Below are positions 18,479-30,200 of a stretch of 43,797 nt of DNA, in pieces; the stretch's first letter is position 1; every line of letters starts with the position of its first letter. The notes beneath the pieces are model-generated. The model was not told the origin of the DNA. It made no database searches and saw nothing but the letters and a program-made list of their open reading frames with translations. The translations under genes and the position numbers were made by a program. Origin of the DNA: Psychrobacter sp. FME13 (lineage in GTDB: Bacteria > Pseudomonadota > Gammaproteobacteria > Pseudomonadales > Moraxellaceae); assembly GCF_014861395.1 (NCBI RefSeq), contig NZ_RRYV01000012.1:1-43797 (forward strand). The letters are read 5' to 3'.

Positions 18479-19576
18479 GTGCCCGCCTCTATGACAACTA
18501 CTAACCCGCAGCTCGACTCAGCACCAATATCTAATCAATCACATCACCTCTCGAACAATCAATCACCGCAACCCCACCACCCACAACCAAGTCGATTAAA
18601 ACTTACTTATGATATTTTGATGATTATCATCATTAGTATCGACCTGTTGTTGATTAGTGTTGATGCAATATTGATGAGTAACTTTAGTACTCATGCCGCC
18701 GAATGGCTGACGATTGGTGAGTCATTAAGCTGGTATCAAAATACTGTGCATGTTCCATTACGTACTGCCGGTGGTTTTTTTACCATATTCTTAATCGCTG
18801 AGTTATTTGTGCGTTGGATGATTGCCATCACACAACAAACCTATTACCGATGGTTCTTTTTTCCTTTTGTACATTGGTATGAAGTATTGGGTTGTTTTCC
18901 GCAATTACGTGCGTTACGTTTGTTTCGAGCAGTGGTCATCGGACGTCGTTTATACCAATTAGGCTACCAAGTACTACCACAGTCTTGGATCGATCGGATT
19001 AAGTTCTATATTGATCTATTGCTAGAAGAGCTCTCTGACCGTGTCATCTTGACAACCATCCAGAACTTCCGGCAGGAATTGACCAATTCAGATACTCACA
19101 AATCATTTATCGAATCTACAGTTGCACGAAATCGCGATGAGATTGAAGCGGCATTATTGTCTGTACTACGTACCGAGCTGGTACCAAAACTACAGGCGTT
19201 AACGACCGATTCAGGCGGTGGTAATATATTAGCCAATGAAGTGGGTAACGCTATTGAAGAAGGTTTGGCTAATACACCTGAACTACGTCGTTACTTACGT
19301 ATGATCCCCATTGCCGGTGGTCTGATTGAGTCACAGTTGCAACATGTAGGACATAATATAGGTGAAAACGTTGTTTATGCCTTAAACGAACGGCTCCTTG
19401 ATCCTAAGATTCTAGATTCATTAATGGTAGAAATTGCTCGTGGTGTTGCACAAATAAATACTGATAATACAGCGCTAGATACCTTGATTTCTAGTATCAT
19501 TGATGACAGTTTGACTGAGTTGGAAGCGCAGGTAAAAGTACAGCAATGGAAACATCAAGATATGCTCAACTTATAA
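18479..19576 (+). CDS. Membrane protein with voltage-sensor-like domain, no pore
   Basis: A 365-residue protein of no recognized family. The start is a GTG at 18479, 7 nt after AAGG; a TTG 6 nt earlier is too close to that site. Residues 1-40 are polar and Pro/Gln-rich. About four membrane helices follow. The second carries an acidic residue in LIAELFVRWM (E108), and the third ends in WYEVLGCFP. The fourth is LRALRLFRAVVIGRR, with arginines at 144, 147, 150, 156 and 157. This order and spacing match S2-S4 of voltage-sensor domains. No S5-pore-S6 follows; instead about 200 residues of soluble, mostly helical sequence with a short hydrophobic MIPIAGGLI. The function is unknown. It lies just upstream of minC. 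Confidence 0.7.
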   Translation: MPASMTTTNPQLDSAPISNQSHHLSNNQSPQPHHPQPSRLKLTYDILMIIIISIDLLLISVDAILMSNFSTHAAEWLTIGESLSWYQNTVHVPLRTAGGFFTIFLIAELFVRWMIAITQQTYYRWFFFPFVHWYEVLGCFPQLRALRLFRAVVIGRRLYQLGYQVLPQSWIDRIKFYIDLLLEELSDRVILTTIQNFRQELTNSDTHKSFIESTVARNRDEIEAALLSVLRTELVPKLQALTTDSGGGNILANEVGNAIEEGLANTPELRRYLRMIPIAGGLIESQLQHVGHNIGENVVYALNERLLDPKILDSLMVEIARGVAQINTDNTALDTLISSIIDDSLTELEAQVKVQQWKHQDMLNL

Positions 19577-19715
19577 TGGTTACTTTCAAGGCTTGTCTTC
19601 ATTCAAAAAATGAAGACGCAAATGAGAAAAACGGTTATCAAACGAAAAAATTAACACAGATAATAAAAATAGCACCGTGAACACAGCGACAGAATTACTT
19701 CTTGAGGATGTATAT

Positions 19716-20540
19716 ATGACAGTTTCAGATAACGATGACCAAACCTCGAATGCCGCACCAGCATTAGCTTTTTATGGAAAAATGCTAACTTTTTCACGTT
19801 TACAGTTCAATACAAATGATCTCAGCACGATTGAAGCACAGCTGAATGAGACTTTTAGTAATAAATCTAGCAACATACCTATTCTCATTGATAGCGAGAT
19901 AGAGCAAGATTTATCAGCATTGGTAGCGTTGTTATGGTCGTATGGTCTTCAACCCATCGGTGTGGTAACCAGCACAATGGACTCACAGGCACGTGATCTG
20001 CACTTGGCAATATTTCCAGCCGACGGCAAACGCATTGAGCGTATCGTATCCACTAAAAAATCCGTTACGCAAAATAGCAAAGTCTCAGAAGATAGCGATA
20101 CAAACGCTACTACTGACGACCAAACCACTATAATCAACGAGTCACCTACTGAGACAACGATATCTGAAGTCTCAACAGAGTCTCTAGTAAGTGACGAGCA
20201 GATGAGCAGTATGATTTATGATCAAATGCTACGTTCAGGACAAAGCCTCAACCACGTTGGTGGCGATCTGATTTTGACCAATAGCGTCAACAGTGGTGCT
20301 GAAGCAATCACTGATAACAGTCTGCATGTTTATGGTCGCGCTCAAGGTCGCTTGGTTGCAGGTGCTACCGGTGATAAAGATGCACGGATTTTTTGCCAGG
20401 TTTTCAACCCTTCATTAGTATCGGTTGCAGGGACCTATTGCCTACGAGACAATTTACCTCCGCATGTTGTGGACAAGGCTGTACAGGTCAGATTTGTAGA
20501 AGGCGAAGGATTGGTATTTACCGTGATAAATGAAGCATAA
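19716..20540 (+). CDS. minC: Septum-site determining protein MinC
   Basis: A 274-residue inhibitor of FtsZ assembly. The N-terminal domain (about 1-110) binds FtsZ. The C-terminal beta-helix domain (VGGDLILTNSVNSGAEAITD, HVYGRAQGRLVAGATGD, RIFCQVFNPSLVSVAG) dimerizes and binds MinD. A linker of about 70 residues rich in Ser, Thr, Asp and Glu joins them, longer than is usual. The ATG at 19716 has a TTGAGG ribosome-binding site 8 nt upstream, unlike the in-frame GTG at 19677. minD is 322 nt downstream, not adjacent as in many species. Confidence 0.93.
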   Translation: MTVSDNDDQTSNAAPALAFYGKMLTFSRLQFNTNDLSTIEAQLNETFSNKSSNIPILIDSEIEQDLSALVALLWSYGLQPIGVVTSTMDSQARDLHLAIFPADGKRIERIVSTKKSVTQNSKVSEDSDTNATTDDQTTIINESPTETTISEVSTESLVSDEQMSSMIYDQMLRSGQSLNHVGGDLILTNSVNSGAEAITDNSLHVYGRAQGRLVAGATGDKDARIFCQVFNPSLVSVAGTYCLRDNLPPHVVDKAVQVRFVEGEGLVFTVINEA

Positions 20541-20862
20541 GCCGAAAAACTTTAAATAACATAGCAAGTTTATTTAACAAAACTGTTCTATGATGAATCA
20601 TTGTTTATGACAATATTTATACTTTTCATGAGCATTTATTTTATTATTCATCATAGACAGTATTGACTAACAAATTTTAGGTAGCAAAGCCTTATAGCTT
20701 ATATAGAAGTTGTTTGCTTGCTTTAATACAGACTCGCTATAAATTTTTGTTTATTTATGCTAGGCTAGCTTCGCAGGGAGTACATATATATAATATTATG
20801 AATAATATACAATTGTGCTCTTTTACAAAAGATATCCCATTGATTCATAGGAGTGTGCCATT
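20541..20862. other. minC-minD intergenic region with long inverted repeat (322 nt)
   Basis: It contains the inverted repeat at 20582-20661 and A+T-rich sequence before minD. No ORF of note and no RNA gene is seen. minD probably has its own promoter here. Confidence 0.5.
20582..20661. repeat. Inverted repeat between minC and minD
   Basis: The left arm (20582-20598) ACTGTTCTATGATGAAT and the right arm (20646-20661) ATTCATCATAGACAGT pair over 16 bp with one extra T bulged on the left. The 47-nt spacer contains a small hairpin (ATTGT with ACAAT). It could fold into a cruciform or end minC transcription; no T-run follows. Confidence 0.7.
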
Positions 20863-21675
20863 GTGGCGAAGATAGTTGTAATCACTTCAGGTAAAGGTGG
20901 TGTGGGCAAAACCACAACAAGCGCCTCTTTTGCTGCTGGTTTAGCATTGCGTGGCTATAAAACAGTCGTTATCGATTTTGATGTAGGTCTACGTAATCTA
21001 GACTTGATCATGGGTTGTGAAAATCGAATTGTTTACGATTTTGTTGATGTTATTAACGGTAACGCGCGCTTGTCGCAAGCACTGGTTAAAGACAAACAGC
21101 TTGAAAACCTATACATATTACCTGCTAGCCAAACACGTGATAAAGATGCCTTAACAGATGAAGGTGTAACAGAAGTTATGGATGAGCTGTCTAAGCAGTT
21201 TGACTATATTATCTGTGACTCACCTGCTGGTATCGAACGTGGTGCGCAGTTAGCGATGTATCATGCTGATGAAGCGATTATCGTCACTAACCCTGAAATT
21301 TCTTCAGTGCGTGACTCGGATCGTATTATTGGTATTTTACAAAGCCAAACTAAAAAAGTTAAAGAGAATCAAGGCTCTGTACGTGAGCATTTGGTTATCA
21401 CTCGTTATAATCCTGAGCGTGCAGCCGCTAATGAGATGATGGATATCGATACGATTTCTAACGACATCCTAAAAGTGCCTTTACTGGGAGTTATCCCTGA
21501 AAGCCATGCAGTACTTGAAGCTTCTAACCATGGTGAGCCAGTTATTCACTATACCGACTCTGTTGCCGGTCAATGTTATGATGACATTGTCGCCCGATTC
21601 TTAGGTGAAGAACGTCCACTACGTCATCTTGACGTGAAGAAAAAGAGTTTATTACAGCGCTGGTTTGGGGGTTAA
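20863..21675 (+). CDS. minD: Septum-site determining ATPase MinD
   Basis: A 270-residue membrane-associated ATPase that recruits MinC and oscillates with MinE. The deviant Walker A motif is [11 protein letters not shown] (from residue 9), with the signature lysine at 11. The PAGIERG motif (CDSPAG, switch II) is present. The C-terminal amphipathic membrane-targeting helix is LLQRWFGG. The start codon is GTG with an AGGAG site. The stop codon lies 2 nt before minE. Confidence 0.96.
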   Translation: MAKIVVITSGKGGVGKTTTSASFAAGLALRGYKTVVIDFDVGLRNLDLIMGCENRIVYDFVDVINGNARLSQALVKDKQLENLYILPASQTRDKDALTDEGVTEVMDELSKQFDYIICDSPAGIERGAQLAMYHADEAIIVTNPEISSVRDSDRIIGILQSQTKKVKENQGSVREHLVITRYNPERAAANEMMDIDTISNDILKVPLLGVIPESHAVLEASNHGEPVIHYTDSVAGQCYDDIVARFLGEERPLRHLDVKKKSLLQRWFGG

Positions 21676-21677
21676 TA

Positions 21678-21968
21678 ATGAGTAAGAAAAAAGGATTCTG
21701 GAGTAGCCTATTCGGCACTGACGACAGTAGTAGTAAAGGTAGCGCTAATTTAGCCACTGAACGTCTTAAAGTAATTGTTGCTAGCGAAAATCGCCTAAAC
21801 AACCGCTTAACTGTTGATCGTATCGAAAAAATGAAACGTGAAATTTTAGAAGTCGTTAATAAATATGTCAACGGTGTACAGATTGATGATGTTAATATCA
21901 ATCATCGCTCTGAAGACAGTTTGGATGTGCTAGAGATGAATATCAGTTTGCCTGAGCATAAAAAATAA
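21678..21968 (+). CDS. minE: Cell division topological specificity factor MinE
   Basis: A 96-residue protein that activates the MinD ATPase. The N-terminus (FWSSLFG) is the amphipathic membrane-binding part. The [12 protein letters not shown] segment is the MinD-contact helix, and the C-terminal topological domain follows. It is translated 2 nt after minD and ends before a strong terminator. Confidence 0.95.
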   Translation: MSKKKGFWSSLFGTDDSSSKGSANLATERLKVIVASENRLNNRLTVDRIEKMKREILEVVNKYVNGVQIDDVNINHRSEDSLDVLEMNISLPEHKK

Positions 21969-22001
21969 AGTCGTAGTAATTGACTTAAATTATTATAAAT
22001 T

Positions 22002-22048
22002 ATCCTAAAAAAGCCCTAAGTAATTATACTTAGGGCTTTTTTTAGGAT
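22002..22048. terminator. Bidirectional terminator after minE
   Basis: A stem of about 21 bp with one bulged T. GCCCTAAGTA (22013-22022) pairs with TACTTAGGGC, and A-tract/T-tract flanks continue the pairing to ATCCT/AGGAT. It serves minDE and the convergent cytochrome gene. Confidence 0.9.
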
Positions 22049-22088
22049 ATATCATGATATTTTACAAGAATAAATTTTTGAAAGTACA

Positions 22089-22616
22089 CTATTTCATACG
22101 TGCCATTAAATTGTCTTTTTTGACAAACTGATGATACAAGGCTGCACTGATATGAACAAACGTGAATGCCAGAATGGCTTGCCAAATAACATCCGTATGT
22201 AGATTATTATAGAATCTTGCCAAACTTCTATCAGGTGTGACAAACACAGGGATTTGAAACAAACCAAAAACATCAACAGGTCGGCCACCATAGACAGACA
22301 TCAATAGACCGACCATTGGCATTGCTATCAACAAGGCATATAATCCAAAATGAGATAAATGAGACAATAATAATTGCCATTTAGGCATCGATATAGAGGG
22401 TGGCGCTTTAGTAACGACACGGTTAATTACCCGCGCTATCATCCAGAATAATAAACTCACACCAAAAGATTTATGCAATCCAATATAAAGGCTGTTATCA
22501 AAATTATTGTTCAAAAACATCATTGCCCAGGTGATCAATAATAAAAGTGCACTGATCCAGTGAAAAATACGGCTACTTACTGACCATTTTGATACGTTTG
22601 AATTCGTATTGCTCAT
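22089..22616 (-). CDS. Cytochrome b561 family protein
   Basis: A 175-residue inner-membrane protein with four hydrophobic helices. Candidate heme-ligand histidines are H19 (RIFHW), H48 (GLHKSFG), H140 (NLHTD) and H155 (FVHIS), the pattern of bacterial b561 (CybB/YodB type). It is expected to pass electrons between quinol and periplasmic acceptors. Partners are not evident. The minus-strand gene lies 135 nt beyond the end of chpC. Confidence 0.85.
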   Translation of the reverse strand: MSNTNSNVSKWSVSSRIFHWISALLLLITWAMMFLNNNFDNSLYIGLHKSFGVSLLFWMIARVINRVVTKAPPSISMPKWQLLLSHLSHFGLYALLIAMPMVGLLMSVYGGRPVDVFGLFQIPVFVTPDRSLARFYNNLHTDVIWQAILAFTFVHISAALYHQFVKKDNLMARMK

Positions 22617-22751
22617 ACTCTACCTTGTTACCTTCATCGCTGGTTATTTACCATTAAAAATATATAAAAGACATCTACTTATTTAGCGACTAAAGACCAT
22701 TAAGATGATTGAATCATTTACTTAATAATAAATATTTATATAAAAATTAGG

Positions 22752-23243
22752 CTATAGATCTACTAACTGATGCGCAATCTTATCCAAATCTGGTACCAAA
22801 TAAGCGGTATCACCTATCATAACAGTTTGAAAAAGGTAGGATAGCACAACATTTTCATTAAAGGCTATCGCTGCTTCATCAATATTTGTGTCCTTAAATT
22901 GTTCGGGCATCTCAATGTCTTTGACCTCTGAAATACGAACTTGTAATTGGCGTAACTCACCTGCTGTTTGTAACGCTAAGCGATGTTCTGTAGTATTACC
23001 TTCTAAAACAATCATTTTCTCTGCTGTCATATCTTGTGCCAGTAAAGAAAATACAGCCACTTCCTGCTGCTGCCAAGTATAAGTTGAAGTGCGTTCGTTA
23101 TAATCATCCACACTCAAAACTAAGCTGCTTGGAATTACCCAGTCAGGCTGGTCAAATGCCGGAATAATAGTAACATCCAACGTGCCGTTGGTCGTGGTCA
23201 ACAAACTAACTGCTTCAAACGAATGTTTCAAAATTTGTTTCAT
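22752..23243 (-). CDS. chpC: Chemosensory protein ChpC (CheW-like)
   Basis: A 163-residue protein, last gene of the Pil-Chp cluster. Sequence is divergent, but length and position match ChpC, a CheW-type adaptor. A CheW-like pattern is visible in VAVFSLLAQDMTAEKMIVLEG and the LRQLQVRISEV beta segment. It probably couples a receptor to ChpA. It starts 17 nt after the chpB stop codon. Confidence 0.7.
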   Translation of the reverse strand: MKQILKHSFEAVSLLTTTNGTLDVTIIPAFDQPDWVIPSSLVLSVDDYNERTSTYTWQQQEVAVFSLLAQDMTAEKMIVLEGNTTEHRLALQTAGELRQLQVRISEVKDIEMPEQFKDTNIDEAAIAFNENVVLSYLFQTVMIGDTAYLVPDLDKIAHQLVDL

Positions 23244-23260
23244 ACATCACTCACAATAAG

Positions 23261-24265
23261 TTAATGTGAAGAGGCTGCATTTGCCTTTTCACCAATATAA
23301 TCTGTCAGTTTCTGTGCTAAAGCCGTTGGACTACCAATAAAACTACAATATCCTGAATCAATGGTAGCCTGAGGCTGACTCGGACAGGCACTTACACTAG
23401 GATCCTGCGCCCACAATTGACTATTATTATCTTGAATGAGGTCCAAATATTGAGAGCCATCATTACCCATACCTGAAAATATAATATTAATAAGCTCACT
23501 ACCATAAACATCGCTGGTATTTTTGAGAATCTGACCAATCGCGGGCTTATACTCGCCTTCCCAAGCTTGTTCTAAAAGAATAACTCGGCCTGTCGAGTCA
23601 CACACAATTTGCTTATCAATAGGCGCAATAAGACACTTACCTGCTCGTAGCCGTTGCGACGATGTAATGACCTGACAATGCCAATCATTATGACGGTTGA
23701 GTATGCGTGGTAAGGTATCAATCATGGTTCTGTTAAAATGATGCGCCAATAAGATACAAACAGGCAGCTTGACTGATAAATTATCCAAAAACTCTTTGAT
23801 CGCGCTAGGACCACCCATAGAAGCACCTAAAAACACCACATAATCCCAGTCTGTATCAATCTTATTGGGTTTGTGAACAGGCGTATCTATCAGCACTGGT
23901 AATTCAAGCATATGCGCAAGCTTACGCTTTAGCTTACGCTGCCATTTAGCATATTGTGTGGCTTCATTAAGATATGGTGCCTGACTAAAACCTACCAATA
24001 CGGTTGCTGGTTTAGAAACAGTGGTTGCAGTCACAATACTTTCATCAAAGTCACTATCTATTAGCCATATATCAATAACTAAATCCGAGAGCACAGGTTT
24101 TTCTTGCAACTGCTCCCGTGACATACAGCCAACAAGGGTAAAGCCACAACTACGGACAGTATCAGAAAAGGCCATACGCTGATGATGCTCTTCTGCAACG
24201 ACCATCACCTTGATATCAGCTTTGTCTTTATCCTTCAGTGCTAAAACACCTATATTATCCTTCAT
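23261..24265 (-). CDS. chpB: CheB-type methylesterase ChpB
   Basis: A 334-residue protein. The C-terminal esterase domain carries the CheB triad: S149 (GASMGG), H176 (AHHF) and D269 (FSGMGNDG). It removes methyl groups from receptor glutamates, here presumably PilJ. The first 130 residues take the place of a receiver but lack the phosphoacceptor aspartate and the lysine, so control by phosphorylation looks lost. The start overlaps the chpA stop by 11 nt, which suggests translational coupling. Confidence 0.9.
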   Translation of the reverse strand: MKDNIGVLALKDKDKADIKVMVVAEEHHQRMAFSDTVRSCGFTLVGCMSREQLQEKPVLSDLVIDIWLIDSDFDESIVTATTVSKPATVLVGFSQAPYLNEATQYAKWQRKLKRKLAHMLELPVLIDTPVHKPNKIDTDWDYVVFLGASMGGPSAIKEFLDNLSVKLPVCILLAHHFNRTMIDTLPRILNRHNDWHCQVITSSQRLRAGKCLIAPIDKQIVCDSTGRVILLEQAWEGEYKPAIGQILKNTSDVYGSELINIIFSGMGNDGSQYLDLIQDNNSQLWAQDPSVSACPSQPQATIDSGYCSFIGSPTALAQKLTDYIGEKANAASSH

Positions 24266-27200
24266 GAGTTAGACTGACCTTTTGACCCAGTATCTGTTGG
24301 ATCTTACTAAGCAGCGCTTGTTCTTGGAAAGGCTTACCCATGTAATCATTCACTCCAATCTCTAGTGCACGCTGACGATGCTTTTCACCAGTACGTGATG
24401 TAATCATGATAATTGGGATATGCTGTAAGCGCTTATTGTATCTAACTTGGGTGGCGACCTCGAAACCATCCATACGTGGCATCTCAATATCTAGCAACAT
24501 CACGTCGGGTATCATGTCTTGTAATATTTCAATAGCATCAACACCATCTTTCGCAACTGCCACGTTGAATCCTTGACGTTCTAAGAAGCGTGATGTCACT
24601 TTACGTACAGTAACCGAGTCATCAACCACTAAGACAGTAGGCTTAGACTCTAGGCTATTTTGTTTCACATCCTTAGTTTGCGGTATGTTTTTGACCATCT
24701 GTGCATTACGCATCAATGCAATCAGATCTAAGATCGGCATCACAGAGCCATCACCCATGATGGTCGCTGCAGAAATACCTAGTAGGTGCGATAACTGTTG
24801 TCCCAAAGGTTTTACAACCACTTCAATACGTGATCCTGCAATTTGATCAACTTGTAGGGCAATATTTTGTCCGGTACGGTTTTTAATGATGATGAGCGGT
24901 AAGCTTGTATTGGTGCTAACAACTAACTCATTTAGCTTATTACCTGACAGGATCTCATTTAAATAACGCACCCGATAATCAACATCTTCAAACGTCAACG
25001 TTGCATCACCTGACTGATAATAATCGTATAGCTTTTCTGGATTAATACGAACCACACGCTCAATCTGAACCAACGGTATCGCATAGTAACGATCTGCAGC
25101 ACGAACGACCAAAGCATCAGATACGGCGACAGTCAAAGGTAAGCGCACAGTAAAGCGTGACCCTTTACCTAGCTCCGAGACCACTGATACTGAGCCGCCT
25201 AATTGACGAATCTCACTGATCACCACGTCCATGCCTACGCCGCGTCCAGAAATCTGTGTCACTTGTTTGCTGGTCGTCAATCCTGCATTAAAGATATATT
25301 GCATAATATCAAGGTCTGTGAGACTTCTATCATCTGCATCAATAAGGCCTTGAGAGATCGCTTTGGCACGAACAGCTTCTACATCAATTCCTCGACCATC
25401 ATCTGATAACTGAATGACAATCTCACTACCCTCGCGATTGATTTCGAGAGTAATATGTCCACTACGTTCTTTACCTGCTTTTAGACGTGTTGAAGTATTT
25501 TCGATACCATGATCGACAGCATTACGAAGCATATGCTCAAGTGGAGATGTCATACGCTCTAGAATGGTTCTATCCATCTCGTCTTCAGCGTTGATAATCG
25601 TTAACTCAACAGACTTGTTCAATTCATTAGCAGTCTGGCGTACGATACGTTCAAGGCGCGGAGTCAAACGCGTAAACGGTACCATACGTGAGTGCATCAG
25701 ACCATCTTGCAACTCAGTTTGCGTGCGTGATAGTTGCAATAAAAGACTTTCACTATCACGAGTCTTTTCTAATAGTGTTTGATTAATATCGATCAAATCC
25801 GATGCTGACTCTGTCAAAGATTTTGATAGCTGGTTCAAAGAGGAGTATTGATCCATTTCTAGAGGGTCAAAACCTTCATTCTGAATAAGTTCGTCATCTA
25901 TTTGAGACAAGATTTGCGCTTCAAGCTCAATTTCCATTCGGCGTAACTGATCAGCCAGTCGCTGTACTGTCGTACCCATCTCTTCGAGGCTGTTAGTCAA
26001 ACTACTCATGCCCATATCGATACGAGCACGGTTAATGGCGGACTCACCAGACAAGTTGATCATATGCTCAACTAAGCCCCCTGAAATACGAATCATCTCG
26101 CTATTACCAACACTCCGATCTTCTTCATTCGTATTGATAAGCATAGATGGTATTTCACTGATATCTTCTGCCAGATATTGTGAATCCTGCTTCTCTCTAG
26201 CAATCAAGAGTGTTTCACGTTGTGCTTTTAGAGATTCTTTAGGTACTTGCTTTAAGCTGTCAGGGTTTTTACTAAATTGCTGCAATGCTTCAATTAGTAA
26301 TGCCGGCGTTGGCGGATTGACTTGTTGTCTAAGCACAGAAACTGCATCAGCTAACCAATCATGACTGGCAACCAGTAACTCTAATACTTTTTTAGTAGTC
26401 GGACGGCGGTTATCAACAAAGTCTTTATAAACCGATTCCATCTCATGCGCCAGATCTGCGATACCAGTAGCAGAAACCATTCGCGCACCACCTTTGATGG
26501 TATGCAGGTCACGCTGTAATGCTTGTAGTGCTGTTTTATTTCCTGTGTTTTCTAAGAATAGTTGTAGATACTTATTACGATTAGTAAGCTCTTCTGCTTC
26601 TTCTAAGAATACCGCTAATATATCAGGGTCTGGTAAACCATTAGCCCATGACTGCTTAATCATGCGATCCAGGCTTAAGCCATCTAATACTTCATCGCTA
26701 CTGTTGTTCGTATTTTGGTCAACAGTGTTTTGTACCTCAGGTTCAAAATGATTTTTGGGTACAGGGACGGTCAGCTCTACCGCTTCTGGCAGGCTTTGTG
26801 CTTTTAAAAGCTGTTGTAACTGCTCAATGAGTTCTGAGGCAAAAAAAGATTTTTTATAACTCACAATATGCATCACTTGCAATGACATTGTGTCTTGCAC
26901 TATCTGCATAATATCGAGCCACTGAGTGGTTGGTATTCGTCTGTTTTCTACAAAGGCTTCATAGACACTTTCAGCTTCGTGGGTCAGATCACCAATACTA
27001 CGGATACCTGCCATCCGTGCGCCGCCTTTGATAGTATGCAAATGACGTTGCAACACTTTCAGTGCGTTAACATTACTAATATCCGAACGCCATTTATTGA
27101 AACTTTCGTCTAATGCAGCATCAAGCTCCTGCGCCTCTTCTAAAAAGATCTCTAAGAGTTCCGCATCAGTATCAATAGACTCAAGTTGCAACTCGGGTGC

Positions 27201-30200
27201 TGAGATGGCTCGAACCACAAAATCATCTTCAACTTCACGACTGTTATCTGCTTGACAAATACTCTGCAAGTCAGCAAGAACCTGTTGATCGATTTTTAAT
27301 GATGTACTACCTGCCAATGCATCGAATAAGCCAACTAACTGAGCATGACCAGTATGCAAGATTGCTTGGTTATCTGCATCTCTTGCTTTTTCAGGATTGT
27401 CATTTAAGTAACCATAAGCGTTACCTAACGCATTGAGAATGGAAGTGAATTTTGGAAATTCTTGCGCTTTCTTAGCTAAATATTTTATTTGTGATAGTTG
27501 CTGCTCTATATATCCCTCAATATCAGCTATTTCAGCTTGATTAAGCGCATCATCCAGTTCCCATTGAGCATCCAATAATTCATCAATATTATTATCTAAG
27601 AGCTTCGCTATCGTTGGTTTATTATCAGATAGGACTTTAGTATCAGAAGCGATATCTTGCTCATCAAGCATCGCTTGCAATGATGCTATCTCTTGATCTT
27701 GTTGGTTTGGTATATCTTCTGCTAAGATATGTTTCGATTGAACATTTTTCTTATAGCTATTTAGATAACTATAAATCAGTGTAGATGACTTGGCTAAGGC
27801 CTCTAAGTGCTGAGCGTTCATAGCCTTATCTTGCTGTTGTAATAACTCTAAACTGTGCTCTATAGTCGCACTCACTTCACTAATGGCAGCAAGAGCTCTA
27901 GAGCCAGAAGAACCTCTTAAAGTATGAAAAGCACGGACAATATCATCCGTTACTTCAACATGAGATTCACCTTGATGTTCATCGACGAATTGGTCAACTT
28001 TTTGCAATAACCCCTCTGCTTCATCGATAAATATCTCACAAAATACTTTTTCTTCATCGCTTTGAGGTGCCAAAACAATAGAAGCCTCTGCAATCATTTC
28101 ATTCACAGAATTGATTGTTTCCAGCGTAGCATCTATCCTTTCTTCGCCATTATTTTGGTTAAGGTTGTCCTCTTCTAAATCAGACGGTAACAATGATTCC
28201 TGCGTGGTTTTGGCAGCAGATGTATTTGACAATGTGTCATTATGATATAAATCAGAGTAACTGAAGTCATCACCATGCTGTTTACTATAAGCATTTGCAC
28301 AGGCAATCCAGAGCGGTAACATACTAGGGTAATCTTGACGATTATTTTCGAATACTAGCAACATCGAAGGATAGGCTGCTAATACATCTCCAACCAGCTT
28401 TCTCATATCTACTGAGGCAGCGATACTATTATCCAAGATGCGATTAAGCATGTTTTCTATCGCCCAAGCCAACTCAGCAGTGTAGTTAGCACCTACCATA
28501 CGGCCCGAACCTTTTAAGGTATGAAAACCGCGGCGGATATCTGCCAATCCACTTAAATCAGTTATTGACAGGCACCAGTTTTCATATAAAGGTAAGATTT
28601 CAACCAATACTTCATTGGCCTCTTCTATAAATATCTCTTTAATATCTGGATCTGCATCATTAGCATCAGCAGCCAACTGTTCTGGGGTCTGCATAAATGG
28701 TACGAGTACCGATGGAATCTCGATATCAGACAGTGATGCGCTCATATCTCTACTGTCACTGTCATCATTTATTTTTTGAGATTCATCAGTCGTGTCATTA
28801 TCAGTTACTAACTCAGTATCATGAACTGTTACGCTTGCTTCTTCTTTTAAGCTACTTTCTGATGCAGAATCGACTGACTCAGGTTCAGGTAGACCTAACC
28901 CGCTATTAATTGGTTGCTGCGTCATTAAGTTATGGCTTTTTAGCATAATAATAGCAGGATCAAAGCTTGGTACTTGTTCCGCTTCAAAATCTGTGACCAA
29001 TACTGGTAAAATTTTTGCCGTTTCCATTACTAGGCTGACGACATTATCGGTTACAGGTAATGTCTTATCTAACAAACGATTAAGCAGGTTTTCGATTGAC
29101 CACGCCATCTCACTGATACTGAAGGCGCCAACCATACGGCCTGAACCTTTTAAGGTATGGAAACCTCTACGCACTTCGGTAAGTGGTGTAAGATCTTGCG
29201 CATCTTGCTCCCAAATGGGTAGGAAGTCCTCCAGATCAGTGATTACCTCTCCCGCCTCCTCAATAAAGATATCCCTGATATCTGCATCCATCTCAAACTC
29301 ATCAGGCTTAACTTGCTCTCTTACTGCTGCTAACGCCTCACTCTCTATGTTATCAACTGCCGTGTCCTCTAGCTGTTGCGTCATCTCATCATCTTCATTA
29401 GAGTCAGTCACAGCTTCATCTTGAATATTCTGTTCACTAGCAGGGGCAATTTCACCACTATCATCGTAACGCAGTACATTGGTTGCCGCTGGTTTTTGAG
29501 TAAGAAAAGTATCATTGACCGTATCTGGTGCTGCAATATAATCATTAAGCAGCTGCGTCGCTTTGGCTGTATATTCATTTGCCTGAGTGAGTAGCTTTTG
29601 ATCAAAGACTTGCTGCGCAAGGTAATCAAGTAACAACTCAATAGAGGTCAACCCTTCAGCCACTGCCTGTGTTACATCCCAACTAAGCGCCTCAATCTCA
29701 TGATCCACCAATTGTGTAAATATATTAGACAGCGTGTTAATGGTTTCACGTACCTCTGGCACACCCATATCAGAAAAAGCGTCACCAATACTAGAAAAAT
29801 GGGTAGCAGTAGGCAATAAATGGCTGTCTTGACGCTGTACATAATCATTGAAGCTTTGCTTGACGTCTTCTACTGCAGTACGCAGCTCACGCAAATCACT
29901 ATTAGCAGTGCTCGTAACCTGATAACTGTCAGACGGTGTATCAGTATTATTAAGCGTGTCAGGCAATGTGACAAAGGAAGCTGCATCTCCTATCTTAAGA
30001 GATATTGTCTGTTCAGTATTATAAATGGCGTTATATAACTCTTGCAGCTGCCGCTCAATTTGCCACTTGCCTTGTGTAAAGCCATTCTCTGATGAGAGTA
30101 CATCCTCGATATTAGTAAGAATTGACTCCACTTGTCCCACATAATATATCCAACCTCGACGCTCAAGCTGACGTTGAATTTTTTGTAAGTGGTTTAGCAG

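Noticed and set aside
18319..18504. A 61-codon frame upstream of the voltage-sensor-like gene
   Set aside because: No ribosome-binding site, hydrophobic low-information composition and overlap with the start of the real gene.
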